From Streptomyces anulatus (lineage in GTDB: Bacteria; Actinomycetota; Actinomycetes; Streptomycetales; Streptomycetaceae): a stretch of 64,000 bases of DNA. The position numbers and the translations under genes are program-made. The notes beneath the pieces are model-generated. The model was not told the DNA's origin. It did no database searches and was given only the letters and a program-made list of their open reading frames with translations. Location: the NCBI RefSeq assembly GCF_014650675.1, contig NZ_BMVK01000012.1:1-64000 (forward strand). The letters run 5' to 3'. Below are positions 1-9,045 of the stretch, piece after piece; position 1 is the stretch's first letter, and the number at the start of each line of letters is the position of its first letter.

Positions 1-82
1 AGATCATCCGCGGTGGCGACGCCGAGCGCTTTCCCCGCGTGGCCCAGGAGCCGGGTCACGGTGGGCGGACGCGCATCAGGAT

Positions 83-115
83 GGTGGGTACGAGCACCAA
101 ATGCTCGTACCCACC
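83..115 (-). terminator. Hairpin downstream of the NPCBM-like gene
   Basis: Perfect 14-bp inverted repeat (arms GGTGGGTACGAGCA and TGCTCGTACCCACC) around a 5-nt CCAAA loop. It lies about 125 bp past the stop of the leftward gene ending at 240. There is no strong U-tract, as is common for Streptomyces terminators. The first 239 bases hold no other recognisable feature. Confidence 0.6.
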
Positions 116-239
116 GCCTACGGATCTGACCCGAGACTGGCGGGCGCGGAGTCTCGTGTCAGATACAGAGGCCTGGGCGAGTCGGCTGTCGTCGTGCCGG
201 ACGCGCCTTCCGGGACGGTACGTTCCAGGTGTCGGCGGG

Positions 240-1196
240 CTACTTGGTGAGGACGGGGTCAATCCAGGCCCCGATCCCGAGTGTCTGACCGATCCGGGCG
301 TTTTCGACTCTGAGTGTGACGCGGAAGGAGCCGGTGAGATCGACGGTCACGCTTTCCGGGGCCTGTCCAGGCCCCATGGCGATCTCTCTGGGCGGCTGAT
401 CGTCGACTTTGATGGTGAACACAACCGAGTCTCCTGTGGCTGACTCGTCCGTCACGCCGAGACGGGTGACGAGGGAGGCGTATTGGCGGTCGAGCTGCCA
501 AGTCGCGGACGCTTCACCTTTGTTTCCCAGCAGGGTCCGGAGGTGGTCCTCGGCGTTTATGCGCGCCTTGCCGGTCTCGTAGTTCCAGGGGTCGTTGTCC
601 TCCATCGGTGCGAGGTCACTGATGAGGGACCAGGTCCGACCAGGAGGTGGAACGAACGACGGAGTCTCCTCCGGTGGAGGGAGGCTCGGAGATGCCGACT
701 CCTCCTCGGACGGTTCCTCGCTGAAGGTGAGGCTGGGGCTGGGGGTGGCGCGGGCATCCTGCCGGGACTCCTTGGTGTTGTCCTGCATGTACCAGATCCC
801 GGCCATCACGCCGCCGCCGACCAGCAGCACCACAGCCACCGCTCCACCGGCCAGAGCAAGGATCCGCCGCAAGGCCGTGTCCGTGGTGTTCGTGGCTCCG
901 GGCGGGTAAGAAGGCACGGGCGGCAGGGCGATCTGCGGGTGGGAATCCGCACCGCCCTCGAACGCGCGCAGCTGTTCGCGGCAACGGTCCAGCTCGGTGG
1001 CCAGGGCGCCGCGGCGTTCGACGAGCGCGTCCCGCCGCTGCGCGAGCTGCCGGCTCTCCTCCTCGATCCGGTGCCGTCTGTCCTGGCTATCAGGTGTCGG
1101 TGAAGGCCAGGTGCGGCGGGTCTCCTCCCCCAGGTCGAGGCGGAGCTGGGTCTCCCGGGCCCTCACCTCGGCGAGTTCCTCGACGATCCGGCGCAA
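240..1196 (-). CDS. Coiled-coil, membrane-anchored protein with NPCBM-like C-terminal domain
   Basis: 318 aa from a TTG start preceded by GAGGA. Residues 1-75 are charged and coiled-coil-like, followed by a single hydrophobic segment near residue 110 (AGGAVAVVLLVGGGVMAGIW), an acidic Ser/Pro-rich linker, and a C-terminal beta domain of about 130 residues resembling the NPCBM/NEW2 putative carbohydrate-binding module. The expected topology is cytoplasmic coil, one TM and an external binding domain. The reading frame stays open upstream through the 3' end of the neighbouring helix-turn-helix gene, and that coil normally follows such an HTH domain in Streptomyces proteins. The two may therefore be one gene split by a 1-nt frameshift near 1245-1265, or two translationally coupled genes 23 bp apart. 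Confidence 0.65.
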   Translation of the reverse strand: MRRIVEELAEVRARETQLRLDLGEETRRTWPSPTPDSQDRRHRIEEESRQLAQRRDALVERRGALATELDRCREQLRAFEGGADSHPQIALPPVPSYPPGATNTTDTALRRILALAGGAVAVVLLVGGGVMAGIWYMQDNTKESRQDARATPSPSLTFSEEPSEEESASPSLPPPEETPSFVPPPGRTWSLISDLAPMEDNDPWNYETGKARINAEDHLRTLLGNKGEASATWQLDRQYASLVTRLGVTDESATGDSVVFTIKVDDQPPREIAMGPGQAPESVTVDLTGSFRVTLRVENARIGQTLGIGAWIDPVLTK

Positions 1197-1219
1197 TGCT
1201 TCCTCGCCGTCCAGGAGGC

Positions 1220-1585
1220 TCAGAAGGAGGGAGTTCTGGTCGCTGCCACGAGTGGTGGCGCGATGCGCACCAAAGTCTCGCGGTAGGCGGTAAACAGCTC
1301 GGTCCTGCGCTGCGCGGCTGCGGGGTCGTCAGTGCGGCGGGCGACCTCGGTGAGCAGGTCGCGGAGGAAGTCCCACGAGGGCAGGTTCGTGCCCAGCGTG
1401 TACTTGCGGATCGTGGAGTCCTTGTATGCGGGGTAGCGGTGGGCGAACTCGCGCGAGCTCAGACCGGACAGGTCCAGCAGTACGCGCAGCCGTGCGCCGA
1501 AGGCGGCCTTGATCCGGTCCTTCTCCTCACACGCCTCCCGGCGCGCGGGCAAGCCCTCGCCCTGACCGTGCTCGTGTTGTGTCAC
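1220..1585 (-). CDS. Helix-turn-helix (XRE-like) protein, possibly the N-terminal part of a split gene
   Basis: 121 aa with a GTG start at 1585 preceded by a purine-rich GAGGGGGAG site. Residues 20-80 form the actinobacterial XRE-type helix-turn-helix (segment KDSTIRKYTLGTNLPSWDFL) followed by helices with repeated Arg/Ala. In many Streptomyces relatives this domain is fused to a coiled coil and a membrane segment, which is what is encoded immediately downstream in another frame. The tail (ATRTPSF) looks like out-of-frame sequence, favouring a frameshift over a natural stop. DNA target unknown. Confidence 0.6.
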   Translation of the reverse strand: MTQHEHGQGEGLPARREACEEKDRIKAAFGARLRVLLDLSGLSSREFAHRYPAYKDSTIRKYTLGTNLPSWDFLRDLLTEVARRTDDPAAAQRRTELFTAYRETLVRIAPPLVAATRTPSF

Positions 1586-1784
1586 CTGCGCTCCCCCTCA
1601 CCACCAGGCCGGTGCGTCCCAGCACCGAAAACCGCCGCCGCGGCGCGATCGCCCACCACCGGTCAGCCCGGTCACTCTAAGGCCAACTCGCCCTGTCAGC
1701 AGCGGGGTTGCCCGCCACTCGTGCGGCATGTCGCGGGTAATGGCCGAACCCCGCCCACTGCGGGGCCGCCCCGGGAGGAACACC

Positions 1785-1943
1785 ATGACTCACCACCTCA
1801 TCGCCGTCCTGATCCTGCTCACCCTCACCGGCCTCGGTATCGGCCGGCTCGCCTACAAGAACCCCGCCCTCGGCACGTCCATGGTCACCACCACCACCGT
1901 CCTCGCCCTCCTCTGCACCGTCCTGCAAGCTGAGACGGCATGA
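1785..1943 (+). CDS. Small hypothetical membrane protein
   Basis: 52 aa starting at ATG 1785, with a GGGAGG ribosome-binding site eight bases upstream (a further upstream ATG in the same frame has none). It holds two short hydrophobic stretches (LIAVLILLTLTGLGIGRLAY, then TTVLALLCTVL), so it is probably a bitopic or hairpin membrane peptide. Such tiny membrane proteins are common in Streptomyces plasmid and integrative-element transfer regions, but no family is recognised with confidence. Confidence 0.5.
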   Translation: MTHHLIAVLILLTLTGLGIGRLAYKNPALGTSMVTTTTVLALLCTVLQAETA

Positions 1944-2141
1944 CCGCCACCGGTACCAGACCGTGGGGGGGGCGAGCACTGCCAGGACCACGCAGCCGAA
2001 ACCGGCCCGCCGGTCGGAGACTCGATCAGGCCCGTACTCGGTCAACTCCCGCCCGGCCCGGCGAGGAACGGGCACACTCGGACAGGTGGCACCCGGCCGC
2101 GCCGTCGGGCAGCACACGTGCCGCCGGGCCACGGTGGGCGG

Positions 2142-2378
2142 ATGCGACCTCTCCCGCTCGCCGTCGTCGCGGCCGTCACCGCCGCTTTCCTGACCGGGTG
2201 CGTGTCCCGTCCCCGAGCCGGCCCCGCCCCGCCCTCGGTACAACCGCGCGGGCTGGAGGAGCTGGCGTGGATCGGGCCGTCCCCGTCCGCGTCGGCCACC
2301 GGCCACCGCGGGTCGCAAGGCGCGCTAGCGGCCATGGAGGCCGTCGGCTTCGGTCAGACCCTCGAAGCGCATCACTGA
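2142..2378 (+). CDS. Small putative lipoprotein
   Basis: 78 aa from ATG 2142. Residues 1-19 are a lipoprotein signal (MRPLPLAVVAAVTAAFLTGC) with lipobox LTGC, giving a lipid-anchored Cys near residue 20 and a mature peptide of only about 59 residues, rich in Pro/Gly/Ser. No domain is recognised. Upstream GGTGGGCGG may act as a weak ribosome-binding site. It stands alone between accessory fragments; function unknown. Confidence 0.45.
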   Translation: MRPLPLAVVAAVTAAFLTGCVSRPRAGPAPPSVQPRGLEELAWIGPSPSASATGHRGSQGALAAMEAVGFGQTLEAHH

Positions 2379-2632
2379 TCTGGTGAGCAGGGACGGGCAA
2401 GTGGTCCGACCTGCGATGGGGAGTGGAACTCACCATGGGCTTCCCGCTGAGCAGCCCGTGGTGAGTGGCAGTTACCGGATTGCTTGGGGATGGAGACCTG
2501 GGCCCGGTTGGCCAGCACGTAGAGCCGTCACCAGGCTGTCCGGGAGGAGTTGGTGACGGCTTTACGTGGGACTCCCCGGTCCACTCGTACCCGCCAGGCC
2601 AGGTCCAGCACCTGCCCGAACAGAACACAGCG

Positions 2633-2895
2633 TCAGCACGGCGTCCGGCGCCGGCGAACGTGGCCGTTCCGCAGACAGGTCGGAGCCCGGACCGTCGCCC
2701 GGTCCCCGGTCTCCAGTGCCTCGCCCAGGAGGACGGCGATGCCGAACATCCGCTCTGCCGCCCTGCGCTCCCGGTACGCCTGGGCCCGGCAGGCCGCGTC
2801 GCAGTACCGGCGCCCGGCCACCGAGTCGTTCGGAAGCCGGGCGCCGCACAGGGCGCAGCAGCGAACCGGGCCGCGTCTCCAACATCACGCGATGA
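2633..2895 (-). pseudogene. Zinc-ribbon plasmid-type protein, broken start
   Basis: The minus-strand frame reads CCALCGARLP followed by GRRYCDAACRAQAYRERR, the four-cysteine ribbon plus basic helix seen in many small Streptomyces mobile-element proteins. The frame is closed by a TGA just before the ribbon, while a plausible start (ATG TTG GAG ACG) lies in the adjacent frame a few bases away, so a single-base indel at about 2870-2885 seems to have separated the start from the body. The C-terminus (RNGHVRRRRTPC) may also be altered. Role in the parent element unknown. Confidence 0.5.
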
Positions 2896-3143
2896 CGCTC
2901 CGGAAGCGCGGGGTGGAGCCCGAACAAGCCCATCGACGACGATCCGGGCGCGCTCCGGCAGGCTCCGTCCTTGCGTATCCGTCCCGGCCTCGCCCTTCTG
3001 CGAAGTGCGCCGCCCACGCGAAGGGCCTGTGGGACCGCCGCGCCGCCGTGTGCTTCGACCTGCTGCTGCACCTCAGCGGCGCAGTTTCCTTCACAACCGA
3101 CCCGGTCGTACCCGGCTACTACGGACCGCGGACCCCTGAGTAG

Positions 3144-3696
3144 TACCAGCTCCGCCGGGACCTTGCGGCCCGGGTCGACCCCCTCAACTCCCCGAAAGTC
3201 CGGGAACTCTGGGAGGCCGCCACAGAGGACATCGGCGATCTGCACTGCCACTGCACTGAGGCCAACGTGTACACGCGGGACGGCAACATCCCCCTGACAT
3301 CACGGACCCCGGCTTCCTCAGATGCAAGGCCGCCGCCCAGGAAAGACCGAGGAGGAGCTGATCAGGCAACTGAGGCACGAGGTCGACATCGACAAGCATC
3401 TGAAGGACTGCAGCGGCCACGAAGAGCAACGGATGCGGTTGCACGTCCAGACTGGTGGCGTGGCTTCACGTACGCGCCCGGGGGCCGGTTTCAAAATTGG
3501 CCCCTGCGCGAGGCATCCGCTCGGTCCCGGGCTGTGGTCCGGCCGCGGTTTACCCCAGCGGCACGACCAGGACAGCCACAGCCGACCCCACCCCGCTTTC
3601 CCAACAGGTAGCCGCCAGTTGGGAAGCGGCAGGTCAGAGTATGCCAACTGCGCGATGCCGGGCGATGCCCGGCATCGCTACTTCAGCCAGCCGTAG
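3144..3696 (+). pseudogene. Unrecognised degraded gene remnants
   Basis: From 3144 the plus strand reads as ordinary protein (YQLRRDLAARVDPLNSPKVR and onward to HCHCTEANVYTRDGNIPL), then must shift frame near 3295 to continue as ITDPGFLRCKAAAQERPRRS and stop at 3361. The upstream side is closed by TAG at 3141. An overlapping frame from ATG 3322 begins TEEELIRQLRHEVDIDKHL, also protein-like, but deteriorates after about 50 codons. No family is recognised. This looks like two adjacent decayed genes from a mobile element. Confidence 0.3.
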
Positions 3697-4124
3697 GAGC
3701 GCCGTACCCGGGACAGAGCGCGGGCATCACGGCGCGCGGCCGCGTTCCCGATCCGGCTCTGGCGCGAGCGGGGCCGACGCGACTGCGAGGCGGCCAGACT
3801 GCGGCGTCCAGCGTCCCGGAGCCGCAGCCGCTGCCTGCGCAGTCCCACTGTCTTCGCCGCTTCCGACTTGAGCGGCCGGGGCCGCTTCCAGACCGGTTGC
3901 CACCCCACGGGCTCCTTGGGGTCCTGGTCATCGTCGAGTACGGCGGCCATCTCCGCGCGGGCGCGGGCGAGGGCGAGGACCTCTTCGTCCGTTTCACGAA
4001 GGTGATCGACCAGTCGGCGGGCAGCCTCAGCTCGACCACCGCTTGCGGATGGCATGCTGAGGTTTACGGCGATTGGAGACTCATCGTGCTCATTGCCTGT
4101 CGAGATTGAAGAACTGTCCCCCAT
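3678..4124 (-). CDS. Hypothetical protein
   Basis: 148 aa if begun at ATG 4124; ATG near 4055 (MPSASGGRAEAARRL) is an alternative. Neither has a convincing ribosome-binding site. The middle (ETDEEVLALARARAEMAAVL) is helical and acidic; the C-terminal third is strongly Arg-rich and may be non-native. It is divergent from the NACHT gene, with about 200 bp between. No domain recognised; it could be a small partner of the NTPase or another remnant. Confidence 0.4.
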   Translation of the reverse strand: MGDSSSISTGNEHDESPIAVNLSMPSASGGRAEAARRLVDHLRETDEEVLALARARAEMAAVLDDDQDPKEPVGWQPVWKRPRPLKSEAAKTVGLRRQRLRLRDAGRRSLAASQSRRPRSRQSRIGNAAARRDARALSRVRRSYGWLK

Positions 4125-4330
4125 CGGACACGTCGCCAGTACTTATCTTCTGGCTCTCGATGCCCGAGCTTTGACTCCGCGGTCGTAGTGCCCAGCCAGG
4201 GCTCATATTGCTCTCTGCTAGCCCGATCGAGGTCTGTGGAACGGGTTCGAAGGAGCGGCTCTCACGGGGCCGTCCGCACCGCTTCGCTGTTCCGGAGACT
4301 CGCGACTGTTCCCTGTTGCAGGATGTGCGC

Positions 4331-6571
4331 ATGATGCGTCGGGGGCGTGCCGAGGGAGTCTCGGCTGTGGTGTTCAGTGTTGCGGTGTGCTTAGCCGGCC
4401 TGTGGTGGACGGTGGAGGCGCTGCCGAAGACGGCTGGGGAGCAGCCCGACTCCGCGGGGGTGCTGGCCTTCTTGCCCAGTCTGGCCGGCGCGGTGCTGGG
4501 GGGCTGGGGGACGTGGGCGGGGGTTAGGGCTTTGCAGGCCCAGCGCACGGCGTTGGTGATCGCGGAAGGGTTCGCCAGTCTGGTGGTTCGGGTGGAGGGT
4601 GCGCAGTACCGACAGCTGCTGGGTAGTGGACCGGCAGCACCGGACGGGCGGATTGACCTTGCCTTCTCAGCGTCAGCCACCGGGGTGGGCGGTTCACGCG
4701 GAACCGGAACGCTGGAGGGTGTAGCCGACTACTACCGGGGCCTGCGGCCCGGACGGTTGATCGTCACCGGTACGCCGTCCGCCGGCCGGGGCGAACGGGG
4801 CGGGGGTGATGCGGGAACCGGCAAGACCGTGCTGGTTCTGTCCTTGATCCTGGGCCTGGCCGCAGAGCGTTCCCCCACGGATCCGGTGCCGGTACGACTG
4901 ACTGCGGCGTCCTGGCCTGGCAGCAATGTGCGTGACTGGTTACGGACGCATCTGACAGACGTCTACCGGCTCCCCCGCCGGGAAGCCGCCCTCCTGGTGG
5001 ACTCCGATCTCGTTCTGCCGGTGATCGACGGACTGGACGAAATGGACCCGGGCACAGCTCCCGGCTACACCTCACGCGCCGCCGATCTCCTGAGATCCAT
5101 CAACCGGTTCGAGCGCGGTGGCGCACACTGCCCGGTCGTCGTGAGCTGCCGGCATGCCCACTACCAGTCCCTGGTGGAAGCAGAGGCGGAACCCAGGGTC
5201 GTGGCACACATCTCCGTGGCCCGCGTCGACCCCTCCCGTGCTCACAGCTATCTGTCGCAACGCGTCGCAGGTACGGAGCGGGGCCACACCCGCTGGCGGC
5301 CGGTCCTCTCCGCCCTGAACTCCGCAGCGGTCGGCCCGGCGTGCGCCGTACCCCCCGAGCACACGCTGCTGGCCGAGATGCTGGACACGCCGTGGCGGCT
5401 GACCCTGGCCGCCACGGTCTTCGAGGAACGCACTGACGACGGGCGGTACCTGCGCGACCCCGCCCATCTCCTCGATCTGACGCGCGGCGGGCATCTCTAC
5501 CAGTACCTTCTGGACCACTACATCAGTGCCGCAGTGAGCGCACACCACCAGGACTCGGGCGAGACATCCCGGCCCCCGACAATCGGCCCCCGTTCACGGC
5601 TGGATGCCGACGCCACCTGGCGCCGTCTGGCATTCCTCGCCCGCTACCTCAATGACAACCACGGCCCCGTAGACGGCGCGCCTCGCCTTGCTGCGGGTCG
5701 CGCGCTGAGCAGCACCGATCTGATCATCCACGAGCTTTGGCCCCTGGGCGGCAAGCACCGGACACGGCTGACCGAACGCGTTCTGGCCGTGGTGGCGTCG
5801 CTCCCTCTGCTGATTCTTCTCGGGCAGTCACAGGGTGACATGCTTGGCGAGATATTGGTGTGGCCGCTTTTCCTCTGCTTCGCGGTGCTGTACCGCCCCG
5901 CGTGGCCGAAGCCGCGCCGGATCGACCTTGGCCGTCTTCGCACTCATGTCGGCCGACGCGCTTTCGTACGGTATTGTGCGGCCGGTTTCGTGTTCGGTCT
6001 CCTGGTTTCCCTCGGCCTGACTGTCTTCTGGAACGGTCCCAGCAACCTGTGGGAGGACCTATGGACACATCAAGACACCCTCGTGGTGGGCGTAGCTCTG
6101 GGGCTCACGATTGGGCCTTTACTCGGTCTCGCGCGCGGACTCATGATCAAGCACGAGCATGTGGGAGTCGTTCCGCGTCAACTAATCCGCATGGATCTCA
6201 CCGCCGCAGTCATCTTCGGACCCGTAACAGCGATCTGGGTAGTGATCGGACCCGAGTTCGGAAGGCGGATCGCGCACGACGTCCTTTTCGGAAACGAAAT
6301 GGGGGCAATCAGCTATGAGTCTCTCTTCTTCGGAGGGCTCATGATCGGGTGCTTCCTATTCATGCTCCCAGTCGCGGGCGGTTCAGCATCCATGCGGTAC
6401 TTCGCGCTCCTCCTGCACACACGCAGGAAGCTGCCGTGGCGACTCGGGCGCTTCCTCGACACCTGCTACGACCACGGCATCCTGCGCATGTCCGGAACGG
6501 CGTGGCAATTCCGCCATCGTGAACTCCAGGCCCACCTCGCCGCCCACCCCGCGCCACCACCCCGCGCATAG
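4331..6571 (+). CDS. Membrane-anchored NACHT-like P-loop NTPase
   Basis: 746 aa from ATG 4331 (or the adjacent ATG 4334). Two N-terminal hydrophobic segments (residues about 8-30 and 45-65) precede an NTPase domain with Walker A GGGDAGTGKT near residue 160 and Walker B VLPVIDGLDEMD near 230, the Asp-x-x-Asp/Glu form typical of NACHT/STAND proteins. After a helical region come at least five hydrophobic segments (about residues 480-690) and the terminal motif QFRHRELQAHLA seen in streptomycete NACHT-TM proteins. Bacterial NACHT proteins include anti-phage sensors; no effector nuclease or protease domain is visible here, so membrane action is an inference. Slightly lower GC at the 3' end (5,800-6,350) than its neighbours suggests transfer. 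Confidence 0.8.
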   Translation: MMRRGRAEGVSAVVFSVAVCLAGLWWTVEALPKTAGEQPDSAGVLAFLPSLAGAVLGGWGTWAGVRALQAQRTALVIAEGFASLVVRVEGAQYRQLLGSGPAAPDGRIDLAFSASATGVGGSRGTGTLEGVADYYRGLRPGRLIVTGTPSAGRGERGGGDAGTGKTVLVLSLILGLAAERSPTDPVPVRLTAASWPGSNVRDWLRTHLTDVYRLPRREAALLVDSDLVLPVIDGLDEMDPGTAPGYTSRAADLLRSINRFERGGAHCPVVVSCRHAHYQSLVEAEAEPRVVAHISVARVDPSRAHSYLSQRVAGTERGHTRWRPVLSALNSAAVGPACAVPPEHTLLAEMLDTPWRLTLAATVFEERTDDGRYLRDPAHLLDLTRGGHLYQYLLDHYISAAVSAHHQDSGETSRPPTIGPRSRLDADATWRRLAFLARYLNDNHGPVDGAPRLAAGRALSSTDLIIHELWPLGGKHRTRLTERVLAVVASLPLLILLGQSQGDMLGEILVWPLFLCFAVLYRPAWPKPRRIDLGRLRTHVGRRAFVRYCAAGFVFGLLVSLGLTVFWNGPSNLWEDLWTHQDTLVVGVALGLTIGPLLGLARGLMIKHEHVGVVPRQLIRMDLTAAVIFGPVTAIWVVIGPEFGRRIAHDVLFGNEMGAISYESLFFGGLMIGCFLFMLPVAGGSASMRYFALLLHTRRKLPWRLGRFLDTCYDHGILRMSGTAWQFRHRELQAHLAAHPAPPPRA

Positions 6572-6597
6572 AAGATCACGCCAACGCGGCGCTGTCG

Positions 6598-6873
6598 CGT
6601 CCGCCAACCGGCCCCACCCGCCCCGGAGAAGCTGCTGGTGGAGACGCCGGCCTCGGCCCCGGCGGAGGTGCTGAGCACGAAGAAGGTCCAGGCGGCCGTG
6701 GAGCAGTTCACGCGAGCCCTGGCCGCGGGGGAGGCGTCACCGACCAGACGGCTGCCGCACAGGCCGGGCAGCCAGGCCCGTCTCGCACCGCCGGTACGCT
6801 GATCGGGCAGCCCGAGACCCTGGTCATCCTGGAGCGGGTGGAGGCCAACCCGTTCGGTCTGCGCGGCGAGTAG
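6598..6873 (+). pseudogene. Short coding remnant
   Basis: Two protein-like pieces in different frames: EKLLVETPASAPAEVLSTKK (about 6628-6740), then TLIGQPETLVILERVEANPF ending at TAG 6871-6873. A frameshift near 6745 would join them. Family not recognised. From 6874 to 7191 no gene is seen. Confidence 0.25.
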
Positions 6874-7191
6874 GAGAAATAGCTGAAGGTCGTATTCCTG
6901 GACGGCCTCAGGTTCGCGTGGGGGTTCGCGTATCCGCCTCAGATGGTGAGCAGTCGGGTACGAGCAGCGAGGCCTGGAAGGGGTGACCTGTCCGGCCCCG
7001 CTGTCGTCGGGTCGGACGGCGTCGAACTGGTCTCGCGCTGACCCGGGCCAGCGACTTCGCTCCCAGGGTCCACACGCACTCCAGTTTGATGCTGGGCCCG
7101 GACGCGGTGGCATCGCACTGGCATGCGTGTAGCCCCTCGGAGCTTGGGCCGCTCCCCGCAGGTTCGGAAAGACTGCCTTGCAGTTTCCTGG

Positions 7192-7386
7192 CTAGCTCTC
7201 GGAGGGGTTCGCGGATGGTGGCAGGGCCATGTCGAGGAGTGCGTCGACGGTCTCCTCGCCCAGCTTGCCCTGGAAACGGAGCGACCGGTGGATGATACGC
7301 CCGACGGTTCCGGGGGGGGCGCCTCTATGTTCTTCGTCAAGCGCGTGGGCAGCTTTTGCCCGGGGTTCGATCTTCTTCGTCGGCAT
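7192..7386 (-). CDS. Small hypothetical protein
   Basis: 64 aa starting MPTKKIEPRAKAAHALDEEH. Composition is balanced and compatible with coding, but no ribosome-binding site is evident and the start is only 14 bp from the divergent HEAT-like gene. It may be the N-terminal stub of a gene cut off at 7192. Family unknown. Confidence 0.3.
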   Translation of the reverse strand: MPTKKIEPRAKAAHALDEEHRGAPPGTVGRIIHRSLRFQGKLGEETVDALLDMALPPSANPSES

Positions 7387-7400
7387 GAGACTGTCTGGTC

Positions 7401-7817
7401 GTGTCAGAGATGATGAGTGGGTTGGAGGCGGCCTTGGCTGAGGCGTCGTCTCCTTCGTGGACTCAACGTGTTCGTGCCGGGCGTGACCTTGCCTCCTTCG
7501 CTGATGTTCCTGAGGCTGCGGAAATGCTGGTGGGGCTGCTGCTGGATGTCGAGGACACGGCGGTAACCCGGCAGACGGCAGAGGTCCTGGCCCGGGTAGG
7601 GACGGTGGCCGCCATAAGGCTCATCGCTCTCGCGTTCGCCGAGGCTGACGACAACCAGGCCGACTGGCTGCAGACCGGGGTGCATGACGCGCTTGTGGAA
7701 CCGGTCGGTGCGCTGGACGTCGCAGCGGCCTGCGGGAAGCTCGCCCGGGACCCAGACGAAGCTGTCCGTCTGGGTGCCGCAGATATCTCGGCATGGGCAG
7801 ACGACACAAGGTGTTGA
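7401..7817 (+). CDS. HEAT-repeat-like protein
   Basis: 138 aa from GTG 7401 (ATG 7410 is an alternative). The sequence consists of paired amphipathic helices with the repeating pattern seen in streptomycete HEAT-repeat proteins of this size: WTQRVRAGRDLASFADVPEA, then VTRQTAEVLARVGTVAAIRL, then acidic turns and a last repeat DPDEAVRLGAADISAWADD. Probably a cytosolic scaffold. It abuts the broken IS110 element, so its 3' end may have been trimmed, although the length is near normal. Confidence 0.6.
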   Translation: MSEMMSGLEAALAEASSPSWTQRVRAGRDLASFADVPEAAEMLVGLLLDVEDTAVTRQTAEVLARVGTVAAIRLIALAFAEADDNQADWLQTGVHDALVEPVGALDVAAACGKLARDPDEAVRLGAADISAWADDTRC

Positions 7818-7859
7818 TCTGCATCGGTCTGTCTGCGGGCGGGTTCATGCAGCCGTCCT

Positions 7860-8700
7860 CTGGGGGAGCCGGGGTTCGTAGAAGGTGACATGGCGCGCTT
7901 GAGCTGCCGGTTTCCGCCTCGGGGTGCATGTTCCCCGTGGATCGAGGTTCCCGAGGACTGCGTGCTCGGGGCGAGGCCGGTGTAGGAGGCAAGGTGGGTG
8001 GGCGGCGGAGGGGAAGCCGGTGCCGTCGCCGACGGTGACCAGCAGGACTGCGGCGGTCCTGACGCCGACGCCGGGCATCGACGTCAGGACCGGGGAAGCA
8101 GGGTGTGCCTCCAGCAGGGCGTTGATCTGGGCTTCCAGGGCCCGGCGCTGTTCGTGGACACCCGCGAGCGGGCCAGGGACGGGATGACGACGTCGAGGGG
8201 TGCCGGTCCCGGGCACGACCACGAGCAGGCCGCGTATCCGGTTGGAAGTGCGGGTGGCTTCGGCCGCGAGGTTCTGGTCGAAGCCGGTCAGCACGGTCAG
8301 TTCGGCGGTGATCTCGTCGGTCAGTTCCAGCGAGCGCAGGGTGCGGGCCGCGTCCGCGATCACCTCGGCGTCCATTGCGTCGGTCTTGGCCTCGCCCGGG
8401 TAGAGGTCGGCGATGCGGCGCATGGCCAGACCGGGCAGGTAGGCGACCTTGCAGCCGGCATCGCGGGCGACGGTCATGGAGAGGGGGCGCCTATGGAGAC
8501 GGGTTGGTCCACGATCACCAGTACGGTGCCGAATTTCGCGGCCGGCTTGTCGAAGACGGCCAGCAGCTTCGGCTCGCTGTTGGGCAGCGGCTTGTCGAAG
8601 ACCTTCTTGCCGTTCGGGGTGAGTCCGTGGCCGTGGCGAGCGGTCTTTCCGCCGTCGAGCCCGAGGACCACGCCCAGCCGGCCTCGCGCCTGGAGCACTC
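7860..8700 (-). pseudogene. IS110-family transposase, multiply broken
   Basis: Fragments of one DEDD (RuvC-like) transposase can be read in order on the minus strand in different frames. The N-terminus VVLGLDGGKTARHGHGLTPN lies near 8690-8640; LYPGEAKTDAMDAEVIADAA is near 8400; the Transposase_20 helix-hairpin-helix SMPGVGVRTAAVLLVTVGDG is near 8080; a C-terminal piece is near 7900. Frames change near 8480 and 7990, and about 60-80 residues appear to be missing after TSNRIRGLL. No inverted repeats are expected for this family and none are seen. The left end stops next to the HEAT-like gene; the right end abuts the tnsA fragment, so insertion into tnsA is likely. Confidence 0.75.
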
Positions 8701-9040
8701 CCAGGTCGCCCGGTCGCTGGCCTGGCCCGGGTATCCCCTCGAACGCCACGGCTGGGAGTACGCGATCTGGTCGGACGACGAGCCGACCCTGCTGGAGAAT
8801 GTCCGGTTCCTGGCCGCCTACCGTCACCGCGGTGTCGTGCCCGAAGCCGATATAGAGCGTGCGTGGCGGGAGGTGGTCGACGGCGAGGAGCTGGCGCTCG
8901 CCGAGCGGCGCCTGGCCGGGGACCGCCAGTCCGAGGAGGCCCGGCCGTCGCTGATGGCCCTGCTGTGGTCGGGGCGGCTGACCACGGGCCTGGTGGCGGG
9001 GCCGCTGTCAGGCGCATGCGTTCTGCGGAGGCGCGGATGA
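8700..9040 (+). pseudogene. TnsA-like transposase endonuclease, C-terminal fragment
   Basis: The frame YPLERHGWEYAIWSDDEPTL, then ENVRFLAAYRHRGVVPEADI and MALLWSGRLTTGLVAGPLSG, matches the C-terminal half of actinobacterial TnsA-like heteromeric transposase subunits (the GWEY ... NVRWLAGYRH region and the LLWRH..L segment). The N-terminal nuclease half is missing and is replaced by IS110 sequence. The stop at 9038-9040 is followed within 10 bp by a tnsB-like frame, the gene order expected in Tn7-type elements. Confidence 0.6.
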
Positions 9041-9045
9041 ATTAG

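Noticed and set aside
4238..4265. tRNA-like GGTTCGAA motif near the NACHT gene
   Set aside because: No acceptor or anticodon stem can be built around it; chance match, not a tRNA or att site that I can support.
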